This document shows positions 33,348-41,151 of a stretch of DNA of 64,000 nucleotides, piece by piece. Source of the stretch: Chloroflexota bacterium (GTDB taxonomy: Bacteria; Chloroflexota; Dehalococcoidia; Lucifugimonadales; JACPCK01); contig JACPCK010000036.1 in assembly GCA_016179845.1 (NCBI GenBank), forward strand, positions 1 through 64,000, written 5' to 3'. The notes beneath the pieces are model-generated. The model did not search any database and was not told the DNA's origin. It was given only the letters and a program-made list of their open reading frames with translations. A program made the translations under genes and the position numbers. Position 1 is the first letter of the stretch; the number at the start of each line of letters is the position of its first letter.

Positions 33348-33753
33348 AGGAATGCTCCACAGAGCCCGGTCCCAGCTTTGTGCCACACTGGGGGCAATCT
33401 ACGGACCCTTTAATGGCGCGTCGCCTTTCCCTGAAGGTCCGAACCTCCTTCTCCAGAATATCCCCCAACTGCTTCATGCTCTCCTCAAGGCCCTCCTTTC
33501 TCCTCAGGAGCGCCGCTGCCCTCAGACGAATGGACCCGAGCTGCTCTTCATACCGGCCCTTCGGTATTTGGCCTACCTCAAGCTCAAGCTTCAGAGTCCG
33601 CGCCTCCTGGTAGGCAGCTTTTAGGGCAGCCTCAATATCTACCGGCTCTTCTCCAGGAAGCCTTGTTTCAGTCCTCTGGCGGCGCCAAAGGGGGCCCGCT
33701 ACAACTACCAGGCAGATGATAGCCAGGACAGAGGCGAGCAGCAGGGGAATCAA
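33319..33753 (-). CDS. CcmI-like membrane protein with C-terminal zinc ribbon
   Basis: 144 residues, TTG start with GGAG six nt upstream. One membrane helix (IPLLLASVLAIICLVVVAGPLW), a helical hairpin of the CcmI N-terminal type (DIEAALKAAYQEARTLKLELEVGQIPKGRYEEQLGSIRLRAA, quoted in part), and a C-terminal CPQCGTKLGPGSVEHSC that could bind zinc. CcmI acts with CcmF/CcmH in apocytochrome handover. It overlaps the next gene by 29 bp, so the operon is tightly coupled. Confidence 0.72.
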   Translation of the reverse strand: MIPLLLASVLAIICLVVVAGPLWRRQRTETRLPGEEPVDIEAALKAAYQEARTLKLELEVGQIPKGRYEEQLGSIRLRAAALLRRKEGLEESMKQLGDILEKEVRTFRERRRAIKGSVDCPQCGTKLGPGSVEHSCVSDTSAEW

Positions 33754-33789
33754 AGTAGTCTCCAGTTTATGGCCTTAAGATCAAGGCGC

Positions 33790-35793
33790 TTATAGCTCAT
33801 GGCTATACGCACTGCCCACGGCAGGGGCGGCCTCCGGGCGCCTTCTGCCGGAGAGTGCGACTCCCCCCTTATCAGGCCACAGGGCGACCAGTGCCCCCAC
33901 TATTAGCACCGGGCCGGCGACCCATATCCACATTACCAGAGGGTTTACCAGTATACGGAAGCTAGCCCGGCCATCATCCAGGAACTCGCTGGGGATGACA
34001 TACAGGTCTTCCACAGGGGTTGACCGGATGCCAGCGCGGGTGGAGGACATGCGGAACTCGGGGTAGAAGGTCCTCCCGGCTTGGATGGCTCCCAGAGGTC
34101 TGTCACCCCTATATACCATCAGGTTGGCAGTCCACTCCTCCCGGTCGGGCTTGTGCTCCACCCTGGAGGACACGTACTCGATCTCGTACTTGCCAACGCC
34201 TTCGCGTTGGCCCTGGGCTAGCACTACATCCTTCTGGACGCTGTAAAAAGAGGAACCGGTAACCCCTAGGGCCAGCAGGACTACCGCCAAGTGCACTATG
34301 TATCCCCCGTAGCGGGGTCGATTGCTCCCCAGGAGGTGCACAAAGGACGCTACCAGGTTGTGCCCCTGCTTAGACCGGGCCAGGGTGCCGCGAACCCACT
34401 CCCTCACTACGCATGAGACCACAAGGACGCACAGGCCAAAAGAGGCCAACGCATACCAGTTGCTGACTCCCATTAGGGCTAATAGGGCTACAACTCCTAA
34501 GGCCAAGAGGGAAGGGAGGAGGAGGGAGCGTCGCAAATCACTTGGGGAGGCCGACCGCCATGGCAGCAGGGGCCCCACACCCATAAGGAAGATGAGGGCC
34601 AGGAAAATAGGCCCGTTGATCTGGTCGTAGAAAGGCCGGGCCACCGTTACCGTCACTCCCCGGGCTAGCTCCGATATCAAGGGAAAGACCACTCCCCACA
34701 TCGTTACCAGAGCAATGGCCAGAAGGAGGAGATTATTGAGTAGAAAGGCTGCTTCCCGGGAGAGCGGGGAGTCAAGGGGCTGGGCGCTACTGATCTTGTT
34801 GTACCGCCAGGCGATAACGGCGATGGAGCTAAAGGCAGCCACAGCCAGGAAAGCCAGGAACACCCAGCCTACGGTGGAGGCGCCGAAGGAGTGGACGGAT
34901 GGGACGGGCCCGCCCCGGTTTATGAACATTCCAAAGGAGGCCAGGAAAAAAGCAGCGCTTACCAGGACCACGTTCCACAATCGGAATATGCCCCGACGCT
35001 TCTGCACCATCACAGAGTGGACGAAGGCTGTGAGGGCCAGCCACGGCATGAAACCCGCATTCTCCACAGGGTCCCACCCCCAGTAGCCTCCCCAGCCCAA
35101 TATAGTATAGGCCCACCATGAGCCGAGAAGATTGCCCACCCCCAGGATTGCCCAGGCGATGAGGCCCCATGTCCGTCCCATATCTACCCATTGGTCCCTC
35201 GTCTGCCCCGCTAGAAGGGCCCCCGTGACGACAGCAAAGGGAATGGTCACAGCCACCAGGCCCGTCATCAAGGAAGGGGGATGAAAGAACATGCCCGGGT
35301 GGGCCAGGAGGGGGTTGATGCCCCGACCATCGGGGGGGGCCTGCGCCAAGGTAGCAAATGGATTGGCCAGGAAGAGCATTACGGTGATGAAAAAGAAGAG
35401 GACAACCATCATGATTGCCGAGGCGTAGGGCATCAGAATAGTAGCCTCTTTAGGCGCCTTCCAGACCGCCAGGGCGCTCAGACAGGATAGGGCCAAGGCT
35501 ATGAAGAGGATCGACCCCTCGTTGCCTGCATAGAAGGCAACCCAGACATAGACGGGCTCCATGGCCCGATTGCTGTGCTCAGCCACGTACTGAATAGAGA
35601 AGTCCTTGGCAAGGAAGGCCGACACCAGTGAGGCAGTGGCCACTGCCAGCACCAGCGCGTTCAGATAAACGGCACGCCGGGCGCTATCTATGAGGCGCGG
35701 AAGCCCTGCCCTGGCTCCCAGCACGCTTCCAGCGATGGCATAGCAGCAGAGGAGTGCAGCGATAATGAGGGCCATAGTGCCCAAGTCTGCCAT
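33790..35793 (-). CDS. ccmF: CcmF/NrfE-type cytochrome c heme lyase
   Basis: 667 residues, about 14-15 membrane helices. The heme-handling WWD-type loop reads GSWWAYTILGWGGYWGWDPVENAGFMPWL (starting near residue 224). PGMFFHPPSLMTGL carries a further conserved His, and a periplasmic segment lies before the final helix. It ligates heme to CxxCH motifs outside the membrane. No ccmE, ccmC or ccmAB genes are in the window, so the system may be partly encoded elsewhere. GGGGAG before the ATG; 3 bp after the preceding ccmH. Confidence 0.94.
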   Translation of the reverse strand: MADLGTMALIIAALLCCYAIAGSVLGARAGLPRLIDSARRAVYLNALVLAVATASLVSAFLAKDFSIQYVAEHSNRAMEPVYVWVAFYAGNEGSILFIALALSCLSALAVWKAPKEATILMPYASAIMMVVLFFFITVMLFLANPFATLAQAPPDGRGINPLLAHPGMFFHPPSLMTGLVAVTIPFAVVTGALLAGQTRDQWVDMGRTWGLIAWAILGVGNLLGSWWAYTILGWGGYWGWDPVENAGFMPWLALTAFVHSVMVQKRRGIFRLWNVVLVSAAFFLASFGMFINRGGPVPSVHSFGASTVGWVFLAFLAVAAFSSIAVIAWRYNKISSAQPLDSPLSREAAFLLNNLLLLAIALVTMWGVVFPLISELARGVTVTVARPFYDQINGPIFLALIFLMGVGPLLPWRSASPSDLRRSLLLPSLLALGVVALLALMGVSNWYALASFGLCVLVVSCVVREWVRGTLARSKQGHNLVASFVHLLGSNRPRYGGYIVHLAVVLLALGVTGSSFYSVQKDVVLAQGQREGVGKYEIEYVSSRVEHKPDREEWTANLMVYRGDRPLGAIQAGRTFYPEFRMSSTRAGIRSTPVEDLYVIPSEFLDDGRASFRILVNPLVMWIWVAGPVLIVGALVALWPDKGGVALSGRRRPEAAPAVGSAYSHEL

Positions 35794-35796
35794 TCG

Positions 35797-36348
35797 TCAC
35801 TCCCCCTCAGAACTGGACCCCTCTTTGCGAGTGCCTATCCCTTCCTTTTCCAGCTCGGCATCCACCATGGCCAGGTAAGGCCGAAGGGCAACCTCGTCCG
35901 GCTCCTCATCTGAGGCCGCTTTCCGGCCCCGGGTCATCCGGCCGAGAACCAGGGCCAGGAGCAGAAGCCCGAGCGCCAGCCCGCCCACGGGAGTAGCCCA
36001 AGCCACCAGGTTGAAGCCCCTCTTGGGCGGCGAAGCCAGCACCCCCTCGCCATACCGCTTGACAAAGAACTGCTTTATCTCCTCGGCGGACCTGCCCTGG
36101 GCCAGCATCTCCCGGACTATGGCCCTCATCTGCCTGGCCAGCTCCGCCTGGGACTGGTCGATGGTCTCCCCTGGACAGACGGGACATATCAGGGTTTTGT
36201 CCAGGGCCTGAGCCTGCTCTTCCAAGGAAACGGCCCCTTCCTTGACAGTACAGGAGATAAGGAACCCTGCTGCCATCAGCACCAGAAGGGGCAGGACGAA
36301 CTTGAGAAGATTTCCAAGGGATGACCAGTTCAAAGGCGTCAAAAGCAT
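35797..36348 (-). CDS. ccmH: CcmH-type apocytochrome c thiol oxidoreductase/chaperone
   Basis: 183 residues. The signal or anchor ends VLMAAGFLISC (possible lipobox). The CcmH/Ccl2 core has DKTLICPVCPGETIDQSQAELARQMRAIV with the redox pair in CPVC, followed by IKQFFVKRYGEGVLASPPKRGFNLVAW and a second membrane helix. The family reduces or presents the cysteines of apocytochromes to CcmF, encoded next. Start codon ATG 36348 has no clear Shine-Dalgarno; a TTG inside the N-terminus is possible. Confidence 0.92.
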   Translation of the reverse strand: MLLTPLNWSSLGNLLKFVLPLLVLMAAGFLISCTVKEGAVSLEEQAQALDKTLICPVCPGETIDQSQAELARQMRAIVREMLAQGRSAEEIKQFFVKRYGEGVLASPPKRGFNLVAWATPVGGLALGLLLLALVLGRMTRGRKAASDEEPDEVALRPYLAMVDAELEKEGIGTRKEGSSSEGE

Positions 36349-36407
36349 CAGGAGATATTATACAGTAAAGCAGCTTGCCGGCTTGGGAAGCCGGCTCTCC
36401 CCGGAAG

Positions 36408-36974
36408 CTACTTGCCCTGGAGGGACCGCAGGTGGTAAAGGATCATCCAGCGCTCCTCCTCAGAGAGGAGCTTCTGGAATACAGGCATAATAGTAAGCTG
36501 GGGCGCCGCAGGCGCCAGAGCGCCCCCCTGGGAGATGATGCCGAATATCTCCTCGTCACTACGGTTGACGGTGGTTGCGGTCGTCAGGTTGGGAGGAGGT
36601 ACCGCCGCTACCTTGGCCTCCACCATTCGCTTGGCGACGCCACCATCGCCCAGTGCACCAAGCCCATGACACATGGCGCAGTTCGCCTCAAAGAGACGCT
36701 GCCCTCGGGCCTCCGTCTGGTCGTTGCGCTCAGGGCGCAGGGCAGCGACGCCGAAGCGGGGCACAGCCCCCTCACCGGGAAGGAGCCGCGGCGGTTCCTG
36801 AAAGCGGGTCGACTGCTGGTAGTGCATCTCGGAGAAGATATCCATAGGGTAAGTGCCGCTCTTGGTGCAGGCGGCCAGGCTCAAGGCCAATACCCCCGCA
36901 AGGAGCAGCCAGAGGAGCCTCCGCCCGCTCTTGGGGGAGGCCTTGACCGGCACTATCTTCATAAGGGTACCCAC
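36408..36974 (-). CDS. Monoheme cytochrome c lipoprotein (ActE-like)
   Basis: 188 residues, GTG start with AAGGA seven nt upstream. Signal and lipobox LLLAGVLALSLAAC, then YPMDIFSEMHYQQSTRFQEPPRLLPGEGAVPRFG, which is the usual lead-in of ActE subunits, and one heme-c site CAMCHG with a distal Met in LTIMPVFQKLL. It would hand electrons from the quinol-oxidising complex to the terminal oxidase. 10 bp after actD. Confidence 0.9.
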   Translation of the reverse strand: MGTLMKIVPVKASPKSGRRLLWLLLAGVLALSLAACTKSGTYPMDIFSEMHYQQSTRFQEPPRLLPGEGAVPRFGVAALRPERNDQTEARGQRLFEANCAMCHGLGALGDGGVAKRMVEAKVAAVPPPNLTTATTVNRSDEEIFGIISQGGALAPAAPQLTIMPVFQKLLSEEERWMILYHLRSLQGK

Positions 36975-36984
36975 TGACCCGTCC

Positions 36985-37497
36985 TTATGCCTGCTCGTGC
37001 TTTACCTCAAAGGCGCCAGCCCGTCGAAGGGCCTGCTCCACAGCCAGCCATTGGTCGGCGGCGCAGGAGACCACAAGCCCTATAAACCCCTCCGTGATCC
37101 TCGGATCATACAGGCCGATCTTACCCCTTGGAAGGCGGGACTCGAATACCACGCCAAGGACCGTGAAGAGTATCGCTCCCAGGAGCGTTCCTTCGTAGGT
37201 GATTATGACCATAGGCGGCACGGAAAGGATGGGCTTTCCGCCGGTGACCACAGGGTACGCTAGCTGAGTGCCGGCCGTGAGGAGGATAGCCACTGTGAAG
37301 CCGCAGATGGCCCCGATCATAGGGAAGAGGTATATCCGGTGGCGCTTGATGTGCTCTCCAAAGGCGCCCTCTGGATACGGAGCGCCCGTGAGGACTTCGA
37401 TATCATCTTGGCGGACACCCGCCTCATGGAGAACTGTCGTTGCGCCTGCCGCCGTCTCGGCGTCCCTGAACAGTCCCAGCACCTCTCTTCTAGCCAT
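36985..37497 (-). CDS. actD: ActD-like membrane subunit (DUF3341)
   Basis: 170 residues. LGLFRDAETAAGATTVLHEAG at the start, the central YLFPMIGAICGFTVAILLT and ITYEGTLLGAILFTVLGVVFES helices, and DPRITEGFIGLVV at the end match the DUF3341/ActD subunit of alternative complex III. It has two membrane helices and a soluble alpha-beta part. Electron-carrying cofactors are not expected in this subunit. Confidence 0.9.
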   Translation of the reverse strand: MARREVLGLFRDAETAAGATTVLHEAGVRQDDIEVLTGAPYPEGAFGEHIKRHRIYLFPMIGAICGFTVAILLTAGTQLAYPVVTGGKPILSVPPMVIITYEGTLLGAILFTVLGVVFESRLPRGKIGLYDPRITEGFIGLVVSCAADQWLAVEQALRRAGAFEVKHEQA

Positions 37498-37521
37498 GGT
37501 CTCCCCTCTTATGCCGTGGAG

Positions 37522-38898
37522 TCATTCTTCCCGCATCACCGCGGGGATGGTCTTCTTTCCAACTTTAATCTGATCCGCCAGGATTTGACCCTCCTTCGCC
37601 TCTGCCAAGGGTACCAACGGGAACACCTTGCTGAAGAGGAGGATGCCCAGAGCCACCAGGCAGAAGGTAGCTGCCACGATGATTATCTCGATGGGGCTGG
37701 GTCTGTAGCTGCCCCAAACAAAGGTGAAGGGCTGCTTCCTGAGAAGCCCAGGCACGATGATAATGAAGCGCTCCAGCCACATGCCGATGTTGACCATGAT
37801 GGAGATCCAGAACATGGCAGCGACGTTACGGCGGACGCTGCGGAAGAGCCACAGGGGCACGGGGATAAAATAGGCTGTAAGAATAAAGATGATGAAGAGG
37901 GCGCTCCAGGGCCACTCAAAGACTTGAAGCTGGCGAAGGGCTACTTCTTGCGGCTCCAACGTAAAGAGGCCGAACATAAACTCCATGGCAAAGAAGTAGA
38001 ACCAGGCCGTAGCAATGACCACCAGCAGGCGGCCCATGGCATCAAAGTGCTCCTCACGGATGTGGTCCTCCCACTTGAAGAGCCAGCGCATGAGGGCCAT
38101 CAGCGTTACAACAGCCGAGACTCCGGAGAGGACGGCACCGATGACGAAGTAGGGGGCAAAGATGGTGGCGTGCCACCCCTCCACGGATACAGCCATGCCA
38201 AAGTCCCAGGATACGATGCTGTGGACGGAAACGAATATAGGGAGAATAATGGCAGAGAGTAGAATGCCAGCTATGCCCTGAAGCCTCCACTGCCGCGGTG
38301 TCCCCCGCCACCCCAGGGCCATAGCTGAGTATATCTTGTGCCTGATGCCTGTAGTGCGATCTCGGATGACCGCTATGTCAGGCAGCAAAGTGACCAAAAT
38401 GAATAGCGATGAGGAAATGAGGTAGGTGAAGACAGCGCTGGGGTCCCAGATAAGTGCCGAGCGGATGTTAGGAAATATTCCTCGGGCAAAATCGTAGGGG
38501 AAGGCCCAGTAGGCGAGGCGCCAGGGTCTGCCGGAGTGGATGAAGGGCATCAGCATGGCCGTCATCAGGGAGAAGACAGTGAGGACCTCGGCGGCCCTCA
38601 CCATGGGGCGCCGCCACTCGGCGTAGGCCAGCCTCAAGATTGCCGATAGCATCACCCCGGCGTGGCTTATCCCTATCCAGAAGACGAAGTTGACGATGAG
38701 GAATCCCCACATGGCCGGCCTGTTGACGCCCAGGACACCTGTCCCTCGGTTGAACATCCAGCCTGCTGCCCCTGCCCCGGCAGCCACCACCAGGGCAAGG
38801 AGAAGCACCAAGCCCCAGAACCACAGAGGCGCCGCCAGGACATTCCGCAGGAGGGCCTTGTTTATCTGCACATCCGAAAGTGGTCGCCGCTCTTGCAT
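37522..38898 (-). CDS. NrfD-type quinol-binding membrane subunit (ActC/ActF-like)
   Basis: 458 residues with about 10 helices. Conserved patches include GVNRPAMWGFLIVNFVFWIGISHAGVMLSAILR, WRRPMVRAAEVLTVFS, GRPWRLAYWAFPYDFARGIFPNIRSALIWDP and SVHSIVSWDFGMAVSVEGWHATIF, the classic ActC pattern with a His in SHAG. It probably contains the quinol-oxidation site of the complex and may take part in proton movement. Located 24 bp upstream of actD. Confidence 0.92.
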   Translation of the reverse strand: MQERRPLSDVQINKALLRNVLAAPLWFWGLVLLLALVVAAGAGAAGWMFNRGTGVLGVNRPAMWGFLIVNFVFWIGISHAGVMLSAILRLAYAEWRRPMVRAAEVLTVFSLMTAMLMPFIHSGRPWRLAYWAFPYDFARGIFPNIRSALIWDPSAVFTYLISSSLFILVTLLPDIAVIRDRTTGIRHKIYSAMALGWRGTPRQWRLQGIAGILLSAIILPIFVSVHSIVSWDFGMAVSVEGWHATIFAPYFVIGAVLSGVSAVVTLMALMRWLFKWEDHIREEHFDAMGRLLVVIATAWFYFFAMEFMFGLFTLEPQEVALRQLQVFEWPWSALFIIFILTAYFIPVPLWLFRSVRRNVAAMFWISIMVNIGMWLERFIIIVPGLLRKQPFTFVWGSYRPSPIEIIIVAATFCLVALGILLFSKVFPLVPLAEAKEGQILADQIKVGKKTIPAVMREE

Positions 38899-38913
38899 CT
38901 CCTCAGTAGCTCC

Positions 38914-40326
38914 TTATTCGGGCTTGGCCATGACCCGCACGTGCGTCTTCAGGAAGGGACGTATCCGCCTCAGGGTCAGATACTCCTTTAGCTCCCACAT
39001 TGAGAGGACCGGCACAAGGCGGGTCCCCACCAGGTAGAAGAGCACCAGCCCACCCAGGGCGCCGAGTATTATGAGGATGTCGGCGCCATCGGGCAAATGA
39101 GCTGCCGGCACAGACTCCAACTGGTGGGCCCTGATGTCCTCCACAGAGAAGGACGCCACGTAGACGCGAAGCCGGTCAAAGAAGTTCCCTGCCAGAACGA
39201 GGGCGGCGGCAACTGTGGGCCCCAGGATGCTCTTCCGCACAGCGTTCCAGATGAGGAGCAGAAAGGGGAGCAAGAAACTGAAGAGAAAGGCAAGTATGAA
39301 GAGAGGGCGGTAGGGACCAAACATCAGCAACTGAAGGACGTTCTGTTCCGCCTGGGTCCGCCCGTACCAGAAGGTAAAGAAGCTGGCCCACCAGAAGTAG
39401 AACCAGAGAATCGTGGTCGCCAGCAGGATCTTGCTGAGGGCCCAGAAGGGGTCAACGTAGAAGAACTCCTTGTATCCCCCTGTCTGTCGGAGGAAGAACA
39501 TGGTAACCAGGGTAATGGCCAAGGCCGACTGGAGGCTGCTGAGCACCTGAAAGGCAGGGAAGATGGAGTCCTTCCAGCCTGGCACCAGGGCCACTCCATA
39601 GTCTATGGCGATGAAGGAGTGAGTAGAGATGTAGAACATGAAGTAGAGTCCGCCCAGAACCCCCAGCGCCGCCCGGTGAGCCCGCCACTGGAAGGGGGTG
39701 CCACGCCAGCCGAGGGTGAGTCGACGTAGCATACTATGGCGCTTGCTGGTGGAATGGTCCCTTACCGTCGCCAGGTCCGGCAAGGCCGCCGTGTAGAGGA
39801 GGGCAAGACCTAGGAAAACCAGGCCCGCCAGCATCAGCGCAATCCAGAGATGAGGGGCCAGAGGAGGCCACCCGGAACCTCCAGCGTTCATCCTGGCAGC
39901 GCCGTCCAGCCACAGGCTGCGGCGTCCTGCGGCAGAAGGGAGCACGAAGAGAAGAGGTATAAAGATCAGGAGGTTCAGGACGCCAACTATGGCGTAAAGC
40001 TCGGCTGCCCGTGCCAGAGGCCGCCGCCAGTGGTTCTTGGCCATCCGCATGGCGACAGAGACGATAGGCGCCGCCTGGGCTGTGGTCAGAATATAGAAAA
40101 AGATGGCGCCGTAATAGCCCCACTTAGTCCGGTCGTCAAAGCCGCCGGCGACCCGGAGTATGAAGCCCACCACACCTAACAAGAGCAGCACACCACAGAA
40201 GACGGCGGCCACACGGAAGAGAGGCCCTGTCGCGAGATGATTATGAAGGACCTTTTCCGTGACCTCCTGAGGCGTCTCGGGCAAGGTCTCCGTTATTGCA
40301 TGGCGACCGTCACGGGGTTCATGCAT
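38914..40326 (-). CDS. Second NrfD-type membrane subunit (ActF/ActC-like)
   Basis: 470 residues, ten or so helices. Homologous in plan to the next gene (WGYYGAIFFYILTTAQAAPIVSVAMRM, WRRPLARAAELYAIVG, TLGWRGTPFQWRAHR, YISTHSFIAIDYGVALVPGWKDSIFPAF). Alternative complex III has two such subunits facing opposite sides of the membrane. It begins 8 bp inside the end of the FeS subunit gene, showing translational coupling. Confidence 0.92.
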   Translation of the reverse strand: MHEPRDGRHAITETLPETPQEVTEKVLHNHLATGPLFRVAAVFCGVLLLLGVVGFILRVAGGFDDRTKWGYYGAIFFYILTTAQAAPIVSVAMRMAKNHWRRPLARAAELYAIVGVLNLLIFIPLLFVLPSAAGRRSLWLDGAARMNAGGSGWPPLAPHLWIALMLAGLVFLGLALLYTAALPDLATVRDHSTSKRHSMLRRLTLGWRGTPFQWRAHRAALGVLGGLYFMFYISTHSFIAIDYGVALVPGWKDSIFPAFQVLSSLQSALAITLVTMFFLRQTGGYKEFFYVDPFWALSKILLATTILWFYFWWASFFTFWYGRTQAEQNVLQLLMFGPYRPLFILAFLFSFLLPFLLLIWNAVRKSILGPTVAAALVLAGNFFDRLRVYVASFSVEDIRAHQLESVPAAHLPDGADILIILGALGGLVLFYLVGTRLVPVLSMWELKEYLTLRRIRPFLKTHVRVMAKPE

Positions 40327-41119
40327 GAGCTTTAACCTTCTTCAGGTGAGGGTCCACCTTCTTCAGGTAGACCACGTTGGGCTCAGTAGTGAGATCTTCC
40401 AGTACACGGTACCCCCGGGCTGCTACACTCTTGGCCTGCCGCGGGTCATGCTCCTTGAGAAGCTCGTTCACGCGGCTCTTGGGGTCCTCCCTGTCGCCAA
40501 AGACCAAGGCGCCGGTGGGGCAGGCCATGACACAGGCCGGCATCAGATTTTCCTCGGTCATGGACTCGTCAGTGATCCTTTTGCCCCGCCGGCCTTCGAT
40601 AGTGCGCCTGGCCCGGCTGAGGCGCTGGACACAGAAGGTGCACTTCTCCATGATGCCTCGGCTGCGGACCGTCACGTCCGGGTTCAGTTGGTTGCGGAGG
40701 CTCTCCGGCCACACGGGCTCCCAGAAGTTAAAGAAGCGGACCTGATAGGGGCAGTTGTTGGCACAGTAGCGGGTGCCGACACAGCGGTTGTACACCTGTA
40801 CGTTGAGGCCTTCGTTATTATGATAGGTAGCGTAGACCGGGCATACGGGCTCACAGGGGGCGTTATCGCATTGCTGGCACATTATGGGGATAAAGCGGGC
40901 CTTCACGTTGGGGAACTCAGCAGGCTTAGAAGGGTCGATGGCCTCCCAGTATCGCTCGATGCGGATCCACTCCTTGGCCCGCCGTTGAAGGAAGTCTCGC
41001 TGCTCGTTGATGGTGATGTTGTTCTCCGCCTGGCAGGCCACCACACAAGCCTGGCAGCCGCTGCAACGGTCTATGTCCACGACCATGGTCCACTTGTGCT
41101 TGGGCCTCTCCTGTACCAT
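40319..41119 (-). CDS. Iron-sulfur subunit (separate actB FeS half)
   Basis: 266 residues. Ferredoxin-type cysteine clusters: CSGCQACVVACQAENN, CQQCDNAPCEPVCPV, CVGTRYCANNCPYQVRFFNF and CTFCVQRLSRAR...CPTGALVFGD (four cluster-binding groups; one may be a 3Fe-4S site because of spacing). This equals the FeS domain of ActB and of DMSO-reductase-type complexes. It conducts electrons between the membrane subunits and the cytochromes. In many alternative complex III operons it is fused to the gene upstream; here it is separate (33-bp gap). Confidence 0.95.
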   Translation of the reverse strand: MVQERPKHKWTMVVDIDRCSGCQACVVACQAENNITINEQRDFLQRRAKEWIRIERYWEAIDPSKPAEFPNVKARFIPIMCQQCDNAPCEPVCPVYATYHNNEGLNVQVYNRCVGTRYCANNCPYQVRFFNFWEPVWPESLRNQLNPDVTVRSRGIMEKCTFCVQRLSRARRTIEGRRGKRITDESMTEENLMPACVMACPTGALVFGDREDPKSRVNELLKEHDPRQAKSVAARGYRVLEDLTTEPNVVYLKKVDPHLKKVKAHA

Positions 41120-41151
41120 CCTACCCCTTCTCTTTCCTACCTAGATGTCCT